From Piezodorus guildinii (taxonomy: Eukaryota; Arthropoda; Insecta; Hemiptera; Pentatomidae): a stretch of DNA of 64,000 nucleotides. The notes under the pieces were generated by a model, which saw only the letters and a list, made by a program, of their open reading frames with translations, searched no databases and was not told where the DNA came from. This document shows positions 1-11,341 of this stretch, in pieces; positions within the stretch are counted from its first letter, which is position 1; every line of letters starts with the position of its first letter. The position numbers and the translations under genes were made by a program. The DNA is taken from contig CM041295.1 in NCBI GenBank assembly GCA_023052935.1, forward strand, positions 169,624,366 through 169,688,365, written 5' to 3'.

Positions 1-1383
1 TATCAGAAACTCATCACGAATTCCCCAACATCCCCTAAATTATATTCAGTTATAAAAAATCACAAACCGGGAAACCCAGTGAGACCCATGGTATCATTTA
101 TTAATTCCCCTACATACGAACTTTCCAAATATTTAGCCAATATTTTAAAATATCTGTCAACTAACAAATATAATGTTAAAGATTCTTTTGAATTCCACGG
201 AAAAATTACCCAAATCCATGTGCCCACAGGTTATAAACTAATTTCATTAGACGCCTCCTCTCTATTTACTAATATTTGTATTCTGAAAATTAAAGAAATA
301 ATTGAAAAGAAGTGGAACAAAATCGAAACACACACAACCATCCCCAAAAACCAATTTTTGAAACTCCTCACCCTCTGTACGGATAGAGGATATTTCCAAT
401 TTAATGATAACTTTTATGTTCAAAAGTATGGCTGCCCCATGGGATCCCCTATTGCTCCAATTCTGGCAGACATTTACTTAGAAGAATTACTCGATACAGT
501 TATTCCCAAAATTCCATTCAATATTCCGTTTTTATTTAAATTTGTAGATGACATCATAACCGCAATACCCACAGAAAATAATGAAGAAGATATTATATTA
601 ACTGAATTTAACAAATATTCACACAGACTGACATTTACGATTGAACATGAAACTAACAATAGTTTACCATTTTTAGACATACTCTTAATTCACAAACAAA
701 ACGGGGAAATAGAAACCAAGTGGTGGCAAAAACCTATTCATTCCGGTAGATACATCCACTATAAAAGTCAATGTCCTAATAGGTATAAAATCAACACAGC
801 AAAAAATTTAATAGATCGAGCGAGAAAATTAACCTCAAAAAAATACCAAAAAATCGCGGAAAATAAAGTAGTTGACCTCCTTTTAGAAAATGGTTATCCA
901 CACAAACTCATATGTAAACTACTAAAACAGATACCAACGTCACAAAAACAACAACACAATGAGAACAGCACTAAAATATATTACACTATCCCATACATAC
1001 CCACACTTTCCGAAAAACTTGCAAAAGCACTTAACATTAACAGAAATAATAGTGATTCTGCCATTACGTACAAAAATATAAATACTTTAGCAAAATTATT
1101 TACAAAAACTAAAGATTCCGACAAATTAGACCTTCAATCAAATGTAGTATACGAAATACCTTGTGAAGACAAATGCGGAAAGTCTTATTTTGGAACATCG
1201 GAACAATATTTAAAAAGGAGAGTATACCAACACAAATATAGCTGCACTTCAATTAAAAAAGACCCAAATAAACCTGACCAAACTGCCCTCACTACTCATT
1301 TCAGAAAAACGGGACATTCATTTAAATTTCACTCACCGAAAATTATTCATTATGGAAAAAAACAGCTTCAAACGAAATTTTAA
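1..1383 (+). CDS. Penelope-like element reverse transcriptase / GIY-YIG endonuclease, 5' partial
   Basis: The frame is open from base 1, so the protein starts outside the window; GTG at 79 and ATG at 88 are internal. Visible reverse transcriptase blocks: a Penelope-type lead-in (KLYSVIKNHKPGNPVRPMVS, 43-102), motif A with its Asp (LDASSLFTNI, Asp at 250-252), motif B (GCPMGSPIAP, from 430), motif C as FVDD (541-552) and an LPFLD block near 664-678. The C-terminal part has a GIY-YIG-like nuclease pattern (VYEIPC, then SYFGTS and LKRR...H, about 1147-1235), with YFG where YIG is usual. Known role of the family: target-primed reverse transcription using a telomerase-related RT. The frame stops at 1381-1383, but the family-like C-terminus continues in another frame from about 1356 to a stop at 1484-1486, so a one-base indel in the A7 run near 1356-1362 has truncated it. 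Confidence 0.9.
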   Translation, partial: YQKLITNSPTSPKLYSVIKNHKPGNPVRPMVSFINSPTYELSKYLANILKYLSTNKYNVKDSFEFHGKITQIHVPTGYKLISLDASSLFTNICILKIKEIIEKKWNKIETHTTIPKNQFLKLLTLCTDRGYFQFNDNFYVQKYGCPMGSPIAPILADIYLEELLDTVIPKIPFNIPFLFKFVDDIITAIPTENNEEDIILTEFNKYSHRLTFTIEHETNNSLPFLDILLIHKQNGEIETKWWQKPIHSGRYIHYKSQCPNRYKINTAKNLIDRARKLTSKKYQKIAENKVVDLLLENGYPHKLICKLLKQIPTSQKQQHNENSTKIYYTIPYIPTLSEKLAKALNINRNNSDSAITYKNINTLAKLFTKTKDSDKLDLQSNVVYEIPCEDKCGKSYFGTSEQYLKRRVYQHKYSCTSIKKDPNKPDQTALTTHFRKTGHSFKFHSPKIIHYGKKQLQTKF

Positions 1384-1529
1384 AGAAATGATTACCATAG
1401 AGAAATATAAAAATCGCGCCATAAATAAAAAATCTGATGTCCAAAACCTAAATGCATGTTACTCAAATTTGATAAACACATATTAAAATTTAAAAAAAAA
1501 TAAAATAAACGTCTTAATAATAATACGGG

Positions 1530-1585
<56 letters not shown>
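1530..1585. repeat. poly(A) tract
   Basis: Uninterrupted run of 56 A residues in the 3' region of the PLE, about 45 bp after the shifted-frame stop. It may mark an old 3' end or an internal expansion. Confidence 0.95.
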
Positions 1586-1586
<1 letters not shown>

Positions 1587-1745
1587 AACTCAACAATAGG
1601 AGGGAGAATACCCCAGACACCTGACGTCATCATAAATTCCTGGAAAATCTTCCATACTTGAACGATTCCTTTTTTATTTTTTCAGTGTTCTTTCAAAGCT
1701 TGTAGGCTAAACATGCCTAATTAAGACACTATTTTGTCCAAAATT

Positions 1746-1924
1746 GTAAGTAATTTTATAATAATATCTTTAATGTAAATCCTAATTTAAAATATCTATG
1801 TACCTACTGTATTAATATTCATTGTTCAATGTACTCTTTTTTATATCTCTAACAATAACATCATATATTAATTATTGTATAATAATATTAATGTTCTGTT
1901 TTTTTGTTTTTTTCCACTGTTAAG
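1746..1924 (+). other. GT-AG intron-like segment in the PLE 3' region
   Basis: Starts GTAAGT and ends with a T-rich tract (near 1898-1914) and TTAAG. Joining the bases on either side (AAAATT and GCATGATTATG) gives the sequence found uninterrupted in both arms of the palindrome at 50032-50299. That 179-bp presence/absence difference with consensus splice sites at its exact borders is what a spliced intron would produce. Introns are a known property of PLEs; splicing itself is inferred. Confidence 0.65.
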
Positions 1925-1966
1925 GCATGATTATGAGAACAATAAATTCTCGAAACGTCGCATAGA
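1925..1966 (+). ncRNA. degenerate hammerhead-ribozyme-like motif of the PLE end
   Basis: GAGAA and TTCTC can pair around CAATAAA and are followed directly by GAAACGTC, the GAAA...GUC part of the minimal hammerhead arrangement described in PLE ends. The upstream CUGANGA core is not intact (TGATTATGA here), so activity is doubtful. Confidence 0.35.
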
Positions 1967-2011
1967 TAAAATTGTTTATTCATTGACTGAAACCTAAGAA
2001 CAACACAAACT

Positions 2012-2012
2012 T

Positions 2013-2062
<50 letters not shown>
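2012..2062. repeat. AT microsatellite
   Basis: Nearly pure TA dinucleotide run at the left outer edge of the inverted-repeat element. Confidence 0.95.
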
Positions 2063-2065
<3 letters not shown>

Positions 2066-2188
2066 TTTTCTTGCTACACCTTCAATATCTGTTTTTGTCG
2101 GATTTCTAATGGTCCACTTTAAGGTTATGTTAAACTATGTCATAATTTCCGTGTCATTTAATAAATTAATATTTAATGACCATTTCTA

Positions 2189-2219
<31 letters not shown>

Positions 2220-2520
2220 TTTATCTATCTAAAAAGTTTAAAAATTTAATTATAACAAATTTAATTAAATGTCCTTTTGTTTAAAATTAAATATGACAAT
2301 TTTATTAAAATAAAAATCGCTATTATTTACTTTATACTACTAATTATACTAACGTATATCATAATCTTCATTAATTTAAATCAATATATTCAATATTAAA
2401 ATTGACAATTCAATTTAAATTCAATTTTGGAATGTATTCCGTTTAACTGGAAGCTGAGTTGAGGATATTTCTCATGTAAGGACTTTAATTTGATGATAAA
2501 GTTGGGGAGGGACAAGGGCT
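2063..2520 (+). repeat. left arm of inverted repeat
   Basis: Reads TCATTTTCTTGCTACACC at its outer end and pairs with the reverse complement of 4795-5240, including the shared stretches TTAAACGGAATAC-type (near 2440) and TTTATCAT-type (near 2495). Confidence 0.8.
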
Positions 2521-3929
2521 AGTATCTTCATTAGAACCCCAGTTTTCCTGGATAATTCTTTCTTACTTGACCCGCTAGTGTTTTTCCCTAGATCGCATTT
2601 ATTATAACTCTAATGTTTCTTTATAAAATTTAAAATTCTCAAAAACAAAATCACGCGAGATTTGCTACAGCTCAGATTTCCATCATCTCTGGTGATATTG
2701 TTCCGCATATTTTACACACAAAAATTTTGATTAATTAGTAAAATTAATAACTTACAGTTTTTTTTAGACTTTTTTTTAATCCTCTGATTTGGGGATCAAC
2801 TCTTCTTAAACTGCCGTGGCGCACAAATAATACAGTTTATTATTGTTAACTGTTCAACGAAAGTGACTATACAGTACACTTTGTTAATAGACGTTCAGCT
2901 ATATAATACTTTATAAAGTACAATAAAGAAAAGCAAAAAAAAACTAAAAAGCAGTGAAATAAGAGGAGATGTTGCCTGGTTGCCGTCACTGACTAGACTG
3001 ATATATCAGGAGGTATATATACAGGTATATATCCGCCTTCAATTAGCAATTAACCAATTATTATTTGTTAAAGAAGGAAAGAAAGTTTTTTCATATAGTT
3101 TTAAAGCAACGAGAAACGTTTCAACTTAATTACTCCAGCTTTCACGGGAATTAATTTAAAAGAATATTAAAAAAGAATAAAGCTTCAATTACTTTTAATT
3201 TTTGCCTCTGTGTTCTCGCCGTAGTTATGGAACGATAACGAATTTCATGGTCGTTAAATTAAAAATGAAATAAACGAATTTGAAGTTTTCACCAAGAGAA
3301 AACAAGTAGCTTCCCCTTTTAGTTCCCTTTACAGTAGTATATAAATGGAATCTTTTTATTTTATTCTTCACAGGATGACAGGCTTGTGTTAAGAACAGCT
3401 GAGCGGAGAGACTGTATAGAGACCCAAATCTCATCTTGACGAACTCTTAAACGTTTTCAAGCCTTTTTCTGTGACAAGCAGCGTTATTCGTCTTCTCTTT
3501 GTTCACGTTGGAAAAAGCCTTTAATAAGCAAGCGCCGCCCTCCAGTTTCGTCAACCCTCTACTGAACTTCCTTTCGTAAATATATTCTACAGGTTACATT
3601 TATTGTTAATCTAATCTAATTATTTTATGTCCTTTGATTATTTTGTTTCCTATATTTTCTCACATATCTTTAAGTATTCAATTAAGTTAATTTTGTTTCT
3701 CATGTTTTCTATATGTTTGTAGTGAGTTTTGTAAATGTATTGTGATCCTTAGTTTACTCTAATTATTTTTTGTTTATCTATATAGTCCACTAATTCACTT
3801 AAACCGAACCACCCTCAATTTGAGTTGTCACTTGGAAGTACTGATCTTCCATGGTCAACTCAGCCTATACAATATTGAAACATTTTGCCTAACCTAAAAA
3901 ATTAATTGTTAATAATAAAGCTTTTGTAT

Positions 3930-4245
3930 GGGAAGCTCGTGGCTGAGTGGCTGGCGCGCTATTCTCTCACGCTAAAGGTGGTGAGTTCTTATCCCAGTCC
4001 CACAGGGACTTTTTCAAGCATTTAATAAATGGAGATTCACTCACAGCCTCTTCGCAAGGTATGTGAGACCCGTCGGCCAAATAGTGGCCACTCAAAATTA
4101 GGCGTAGGGAGTGATGACCCTACCCTATAAAATACATCGAGAAACGTGAGTGTAATCTCCCAGTAGGTTACACCGCGCGGCCAAGGGCTTACACGGCCTG
4201 TCACACCAATGGAAATGTTTTTGTTATGTCTTTATGCAATTATAT
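3930..4245 (+). mobile_element. tRNA-derived SINE, family A
   Basis: Head resembles a tRNA with a box A-like GGCTGAGTGGCTGG (from 3941) and a box B-like GGTGAGTTCTTATCCC (3980-3995), followed by an unrelated body and an AT-rich tail. Only one copy is seen in the window. The anticodon region does not fold as a functional tRNA, so it is not called a tRNA gene. Confidence 0.6.
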
Positions 4246-4423
4246 AAATAAATTAATAGAAAAAAAACAATTTACTATGGGATTCTAGTCCCTCTCAAGA
4301 TTATCTAAATAGTCACAAGAATACAGACTACTTTTCTGGCCTTAATTTATTAAAATATACTTAGTTATTAACCAAGATGTGAAAAATAAGAAGACAATTA
4401 CTTAAAAAAAAGTAATAGGCATG

Positions 4424-4506
4424 TTATATAAATATATATATATTATAAAATATTATAATATATATATGAATATATATTATTATATATATATATTATAAAT
4501 ATATAT
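4424..4506. repeat. TA-rich simple repeat
   Basis: Imperfect TA/TAT repeats inside the inverted-repeat element. Confidence 0.85.
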
Positions 4507-4794
4507 CTTAAACTATTTAAAAAATGAAATTCGTATTAAAATTATTATAAAAAAAATACATTTTATTCTGAGTGCTATATTTTCGGAATATATTTTGTAT
4601 TTGTACAACTTAAGAAGTTCTATGATCCATTCTGAATAAACATAAAAAATAATATTATGCTTGCATGATCATATATGTTTTTAAAAATATATTAGTATCC
4701 TAATTTGGTATTTTCGCTTGTTACTACTGTGTCTCTTGAAGATTGTGGAGCGGTAACCGAAGATAGCCAAAAGCAGCGAGAATATCTAACTGGG

Positions 4795-5890
<1,096 letters not shown>

Positions 5891-6022
5891 ATTATTTTGC
5901 AATTAATTGTATTATGTTGTTTTGAGGAATTAGAATTGTCCTTGTGTGTTGTAGAGCACCTAAATCAGTCCAGAGAATCAAGCACAAAGGGCTCTGGAAA
6001 AAGAACTTTTAACCGAGGACAG

Positions 6023-6436
6023 ATGCTAGCCATGATGATTACAAACAGGAAAGAAGTTAATATTGTGAGGGCATCAAATTGTTTGAGCCTTCTTATATTT
6101 CTTATTGTTTTGGTTATCACTTCGGCGATGCCTCAGCCAGGGATGGGAATGATTAGAACGGGAGACAAGCCCATCGACCAGACTGATTTTACATTTCAAC
6201 CGATATGGACTTATTCCAAGGAGTCTTGGGCTATAATCGCTCGACAAAAGTTGCTTATTATCATTTTGATCAAATTAAATCCAAGCTTTCAAGCTTCAGA
6301 AATTAGTTACCTAAGAACAATGGAGGAAAAAAGCAAGAGCGACCGAGAACGCAAAAAACCCATAAGGTCAAGTTATGTACCTATAAGTCCACAACCGGCT
6401 AAAAACATTATGAAACGACAACCTCCGAATTACTGA
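6023..6436 (+). CDS. hypothetical small secreted protein (137 aa), possibly a terminal exon
   Basis: Not recognised. The frame is open from about 5897; the first ATG is 6023, with further ATGs at 6032 and 6035. A hydrophobic stretch (LSLLIFLIVLVITSA) followed by MPQPGMGM looks like a signal peptide with cleavage after TSA, leaving a mature part rich in Lys, Arg, Ser and Pro and without cysteines. A plausible splice acceptor (T-rich tract ending GTTGTAG at 5945-5954) lies just upstream, and AATAAA follows the stop near 6449, so this could be the last exon of a small gene. It is locally less AT-rich than its surroundings. No similarity to the neighbouring elements was noticed. It could also be a chance frame or remains of an old element. 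Confidence 0.4.
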   Translation: MLAMMITNRKEVNIVRASNCLSLLIFLIVLVITSAMPQPGMGMIRTGDKPIDQTDFTFQPIWTYSKESWAIIARQKLLIIILIKLNPSFQASEISYLRTMEEKSKSDRERKKPIRSSYVPISPQPAKNIMKRQPPNY

Positions 6437-6586
6437 CCATGGTACTTTAATAAATATAATTCTTTACCGATTTATTATAATTAAAAATCATAGTAACACA
6501 TATATTTTGAATTTTAATTGAATTACTAAAAATAAAATTATACGTAAGGTTGGTAGTTTAGTTAAAAAGACTTGGACCAAACTGTT

Positions 6587-6775
6587 GAATAAATAAAATG
6601 CAATAAAAATGGAAATAAACCATTAAATCAACATGCATATATAAGTAAATATAATGAAAAGTAAATAAATAAGTTGTTAGCTGAATAAAGATGCAAATTC
6701 AATGTTTTTAATTAGATTAATTGTGTTCTTGATGTATTGTTCATTATGGCTAAATGTTTGTGTAACGTATCATTA
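6587..6775 (+). repeat. 189-bp direct repeat, left copy, abutting JkA
   Basis: Matches 11342-11530 at 187 of 189 positions by eye; the differences are the dinucleotide at 6599-6600. It ends at the 3' tail of the JkA element, as a target-site duplication would. Confidence 0.9.
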
Positions 6776-7024
6776 TAACACAACAATTTTTATTCAGTAA
6801 AATTACAATCTGTCCCAATTTGGACATTAATAGTAGTGCTGAAAGATATCATACATACTACATTCATACAATATTTACACGGAATAAAATTACAATAAAA
6901 TATATACACAATAATGAATCAATACAATAGTCAAGAATTCACTTATACCTATATACACATACACACACTCATACGTACATCACATTGAGTGGAGAATCTA
7001 GCCAGTGCTAGAACTCCAATGTAT

Positions 7025-9708
7025 TTACAACAGGTCGCGGGGCCACTGCCGTTTCAACCTTCTAGGTGGGTTGTATGGATGAGTGGAGCTGGATAGGGAT
7101 TGAGCTAGAGGATTAGGATGATGAAATAGGTTCTGGTGGAATTTGGAAAATTTGGATGGAATTAGGTCTGAAATAAATGGAACATTAAGGTCGTGGTGCA
7201 AGGTATAGTTGGAGACATAATAAGGAGCATTTACTATTGTACGGAGGACTTTGGATTGAAAGGATTGAATGCGTTTGATGTTAGTACGTTTAGCTGTCCC
7301 CACAGTTCAAGTCCATAGGTCCAAATGGGCTTCAGTATTGTCTTGTAGATTAATAATTTGTTGTCAGCTGTAAGTTCAGATTTTCTGTTGAGTAGTCGGT
7401 ATAACTGTCCGAATCGTCGGTTGAGTTCTTGTCTTTTAAGTCTTGTATGTGGGTTCCAAGTCAATCTTTTGTCTAATAGTAAGCCAAGATACCGGACTGT
7501 ATCTGAAGGAGGAATTGGAATGGAATTGAAGTAAACTGGCGGACAGGAGTTTCGTCGAAGAGTGAAGGTTACGTGTTTGCATTTGGCTTCGTTCACCTTA
7601 ATGCGCCAAGCATTACACCAGTCTTCGATAAGAGAAAGGTGTCTTTGCAGGTTTAAGGATGCTGTTTCAGGATTGGAACTGGATGATAGGATGGCGGTGT
7701 CGTCTGCAAAAGTTGCCAGAAAGGTATCAGGATGTGTAGGAATATCAGCAGTGTAAAGGATGTAGAGGACGGGTCCCAAGACGCTGCCTTGAGGAACACC
7801 GGCCTCAACGGGATAAAGGTTAGAAAATTCTACACCACAGCGAACGCGGAAGGAACGGTTTGAGAGATAGGATCGGAGAATGAGGTATAGAGACTGGGGT
7901 AAATGGGTTTTCAGCTTGAAGAGTAATCCAGTGTGCCATACCCGGTCAAAAGCTTGCGCAATGTCCAGAAACGCACCAGAACAATACTCTTTGCATTCAA
8001 GAGCTGAGGAAATATGGTCTACAACTCGGAGCCCCTGTTGAACTGTGGAATGCTGAGGACGGAATCCAAACTGATGGGAAGGAAGATTTTGAGATTCTAA
8101 TATGGGTAGGATACGTTTAAGAAGAAGCCTTTCGAAGATTTTTGAGAGGATGGGGAGTAGACTAATAGGCCTGTAGGATGAAGTGTTGTTGGAAGGTTTG
8201 CCTGGTTTTAGAAAAAGAATGATAGTGGAATGTTTCCATAACAGAGGAAAATAGGTGGTGCGTAGGATGCAGTTGTAAATATAAGTAAGGAATATAACAG
8301 CTTTCTGCGGAAGTTGTCGGAGGATCTGGGGAGTAAGGAGATCGTGTCCAGGAGATTTACGGAGGGTAAGTTTTTGGAGAAGATATTTGACCTCAGAGGG
8401 ATTAATAGCTTTAGGAGGTAGGGAAAGTGGAATTGGTGACATAAGAAAGTCTTGCACTGTTGCGGTGTGATTGGCGTGGGATTCCGGGTGAGGAGTGAAA
8501 ACTTTGGAGAGGTGTGTGGCGAATTCCTCGGCTTTATCTTCATCAGACGCAGCCCAGGAGTCATCACAACGTCGGAGAGGATGGGAAACTTGATGGTATT
8601 TTAGGATCTTTTTCGTGATATTCCACAGGGAATTATCACGAGCTGATAGAGAGGAGAGGTAGGAATTAAAGGACTGGGAACGGATGGTCGCCAACTCCCT
8701 CTTCAATTGTCTACAATAGAAGTTATAGGAGCGGCGATCTGTTGGGTGTCGGGTGCGCTGCCATAATGATCTTGCTCGGCGTTTGGTATGGATGAGGTCT
8801 ATAATATGTTGTGGAAAATGATTTTGGTGAGGATTTATATTGGAGTGTTTAGGAGAGGAGGCAGTCCAGACAGCTTGTTGGATGGCGGTGGTAAAGGAAT
8901 AGACGGAATTATCTAGGTCATCTGGGGTTTTGAGGGTTACTCTGAGGTCAATATTATCGGTTAGGATTTGGCGGAAAAGGTTCCAGTTGACAGGGCCTCG
9001 GATGAATGATGGTGGAATGGGTTTTGGAATTGGAGTGAGAGATACTTTTAGGATCAGTGGACTATGGTCTGAGGATAGTTCATCAAGGCGAGTTACAGAC
9101 AAGTTGAGGGAGCCTAATCCGCTGTGGATAAAGAAGTCGAGGATGTCAGGATTGCGGTTAGGATCGGTTGGCCAGTAGGTAGGGGAGTCAGGAGGCAGGA
9201 TATTAAAATTTCGGGAGTTGAGTGCTGACAGCAAATTTCGTCCCCGAGAATTCGTGGTTCTGGAACCCCACTGCTGATGCTTGGCGTTTAAGTCTGCACC
9301 CAGAATGAAGCAATTTCCTAAGGAATCCAGGATGGATACAAATTCGGAATTGGAAATGGAATGTTTAGGAGGGCAATATGCAGATGTGAGGGTTACCGGA
9401 AAGGAAAAAGTCTTGATTACTATTGCTGTGGCTTGTAGGAAATCATAGGTGGGAAGTGGGAGTAAATGATGAGAGAGGGATTGGTGGACAATGATAGCAG
9501 AACCGGCATGGGCTTTGCCGTCTGGGTGGTCAGTACGGTATGTCATATACTGCGGTATTTTGAAGTACTGTTTAGTGGTTAGTCTTGTTTCAGTTATAGG
9601 TGCAACATCGATTGTTTTGTCTTGCAACAACGCTGTCAGTTCGTCAGTATGATTTCTAACACCATTCGCATTCCAAAGGAGAATGGATAAGGAGTTAGGT
9701 GAATTCAT
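7025..9708 (-). CDS. Jockey ORF2: AP endonuclease / reverse transcriptase (JkA), C-terminal frameshift
   Basis: The frame 9708-7234 encodes 824 residues. N-terminal endonuclease: LLWNANG (10-16), Glu40 in ITETRLT, ADLNAKHQQWGS (138-149) and SDHSP (213-217). Reverse transcriptase: SYRPISLLPILSKIFE (511-526), Asp582 in FLDIAQAFD, GVPQGSVLGP (637-646) and the FADD catalytic motif (667-670). No RNase H is visible. A one-base deletion near 7303 replaces the normal end; the expected C-terminus, ending RRLKRQWPRDLL, lies in another frame at 7303-7025. Start ATG directly follows the ORF1 stop (TAAATG). Family role: nicks the target and copies the element RNA at the nick. Confidence 0.92.
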
Positions 9709-11025
9709 TTAAGGATTTTTCAAGGCAGGGATTAAATTTGATACTAGATTTGTAAGGAGTGATATAAGCGGCATAACAAGAGATTTCATTTCGGAGATGA
9801 ACGATGTCATTAGACTGGTAAGATCTGTGACGTTTGATGGTGAAGGGATATGAGGAATTTGATGTTGAGGAGTTTTTTGAAGATTAGGTAAACTTTGAGA
9901 AGTAGATTGTTGTACAATAGATTGAGATTGTTGAGGAAAACGTTGTTCCGGCAGTGCCTCGACTTCATGATTCTGGTTTCCACCTCCAAGCAAGTGGGCA
10001 AATGACACGTTAGAATTTACAAGTTTAGATGGTTCTCTTCTGCTTCTGGTTGGTGCAGCTGTTTCATTCGTATCCTGAGGTTTTTGGTATCTGGTTCGGA
10101 GTTTCTTGTAGATTTCACATCCCTTGTAGTTAGCCGGGTGGTCCTTGAGGCACAGAGCACATACAGCGGGTGTAGATCTTGATCTTGTACATTCTTCTGT
10201 TTTATGCTGTTCACCGCATTTCACACAGCGTGGTATGTGATGGCAATAACTTCTGGTATGACCATATGCCTGACAGTTATGGCACTGAACAATGTCTTTC
10301 TTTGTGTAAGGTTTTTCAACCTTTACACGGGTATAGTAGAGTCTACTGAGGTCATAGATATTTTCGACTCCTGCTGATGGTTCCAAGTCCACGAAGAATA
10401 GAGGTAGTGGACTTTTATCTTTTAGAACGTTGGTGACTTGCCTCACTTGGAATCCTAGTTCTGTCAGTTCTTCTTTGATAGCTTCAACGGGTGTTGAGGA
10501 ATGTAGGTTTCTGATTACGACCCTTAATGCTCTCTCCTGGCGCAGCTGATAAGTATGAAAGTCAGCTTTGGTCTCAGTCAGATATTTCACAATCTTTCTG
10601 TAGGTTTCAGCAGTAGTCGGAGATATTTTAGTATCATTGGTTCTACTTATACAATAATAACTATTAGGATCAGTCACTTTGTTTAAATGCGCACACATAA
10701 GTTTAAAATTTTTAATATTCTTAACAAATATTGGTGGAGGTAGTGGTTCCCTGGGTATAGGAGAAGATTCCATGGTTTCTTTTTCATTTTGGAGGATTTG
10801 AAATGGATTCGGTGTAAAAAACGGGGATTCATCAGTTATTCCTTGTGATGATGTGCTGGGCTGTGGTTCAGATCCTAATGAGGTAGCTGACGTGTTCGCT
10901 GGTGGAATCATTTTTTTATTTTGTTCACGGCGGGGTCTCTGTTTTGTGGGAGACGAGTTTGAACCTGCAGATCTAGATCTTTTACTTGCAGACTTTGAGG
11001 ACATGACTTGATGAAAATATCTCAT
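9709..11025 (-). CDS. Jockey ORF1 Gag-like RNA-binding protein (JkA), intact
   Basis: 438 residues, uninterrupted. A basic, Ser/Pro-rich N-terminus (1-95) is followed by the conserved region before the knuckles (about 165-240, VVIRNLHSSTP to VEKPY) and three zinc knuckles: CX2CX4HX4C at 248-261, CX2CX3HX4C at 267-279 and CX2CX3HX6C at 289-303. This three-knuckle plan is that of Jockey-type Gag. The tail is Gln/Pro-rich with a hydrophobic end. The first ATG (11025) gives MRYFHQVMSS; copies JkD and JkE have a TGA at codon 2, so the ATG at codon 8 may be the start that matters. Family role: binds element RNA and forms the particle that carries it to the nucleus. Confidence 0.92.
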   Translation of the reverse strand: MRYFHQVMSSKSASKRSRSAGSNSSPTKQRPRREQNKKMIPPANTSATSLGSEPQPSTSSQGITDESPFFTPNPFQILQNEKETMESSPIPREPLPPPIFVKNIKNFKLMCAHLNKVTDPNSYYCISRTNDTKISPTTAETYRKIVKYLTETKADFHTYQLRQERALRVVIRNLHSSTPVEAIKEELTELGFQVRQVTNVLKDKSPLPLFFVDLEPSAGVENIYDLSRLYYTRVKVEKPYTKKDIVQCHNCQAYGHTRSYCHHIPRCVKCGEQHKTEECTRSRSTPAVCALCLKDHPANYKGCEIYKKLRTRYQKPQDTNETAAPTRSRREPSKLVNSNVSFAHLLGGGNQNHEVEALPEQRFPQQSQSIVQQSTSQSLPNLQKTPQHQIPHIPSPSNVTDLTSLMTSFISEMKSLVMPLISLLTNLVSNLIPALKNP

Positions 11026-11341
11026 TGATCAAGAAAATAATAATAATAATAAATAAATAATGAGATAAGAATTAAAGATAAAAGAAAGATAAGTAAAAGA
11101 AAAGCAAGCCCGAGCTTGCCGAGCTAGCGGCAATCAGCTGATCAGTGACCCTCCTTTCACTTTTTCGTGATTGTACAAAGTAAATTATAACTTTGCTTAC
11201 CGAAATGTCTCTAATATTCACTGCCGTAGTATTCCTGAGTTCTAGTGATGTTCTCCAGACCGAATTCAAGCGAATTCCTACTGAAAAAAGCAAAAATCTG
11301 AGAGACGATGTAACATATGACTGTTATCATTGAGCGCATCA
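11026..11341 (-). promoter_or_regulatory. Jockey 5' UTR with presumed internal promoter (JkA)
   Basis: Closely matches the 5' leaders of JkG (48438-48761) and JkE (34811-35152). Jockey elements use promoters lying downstream of the start site, so the conserved first 60 bp probably holds it. A GTAAGC donor-like site (near 11200) is kept in JkG and appears as GTAAGT in JkF. A long reading frame here lacks an ATG and is not called. Confidence 0.6.

Larger units (their letters stand above)
1..2010 (+). mobile_element. Penelope-like element (PLE), 3' part
   Basis: The RT/GIY-YIG frame is followed by a 3' region of about 520 bp that holds a long A tract, an intron-like insertion (1746-1924) and a terminal segment with CGAAACGTCG (near 1950-1960). 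The terminal segment (1716-1745 plus 1925-2003) recurs twice, in opposite orientations, in the palindrome at 50032-50299, so it is a genuine repeated PLE end. The right limit is placed where similarity stops before the AT microsatellite at 2012. The 5' end lies outside the window. Confidence 0.8.
6776..11341 (-). mobile_element. Jockey-clade LINE, near-intact full-length copy (JkA)
   Basis: Order on the minus strand: 5' UTR (11341-11026), ORF1 Gag, ORF2 endonuclease-RT, 3' UTR (7024-6776). The 5' terminus matches those of JkE and JkG, starting a few bases inside them (CTGATGCGCTC). The only defect I see is a one-base loss near 7303 (four C where sister copies have five) that shifts the last part of ORF2. 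It is the best-preserved copy here and close in sequence to JkG, so this group was probably recently active. Confidence 0.9.

Noticed and set aside
8930..9178. Plus-strand frame across JkA (also 46352-46600 in JkG)
   Set aside because: Antisense shadow of the endonuclease domain, seen in both copies because they are near-identical.
11072..11293. 73-residue frame in the Jockey 5' leader, kept in JkA, JkG and JkE
   Set aside because: It starts at TTG with no ATG; the similarity follows from the conserved leader itself.
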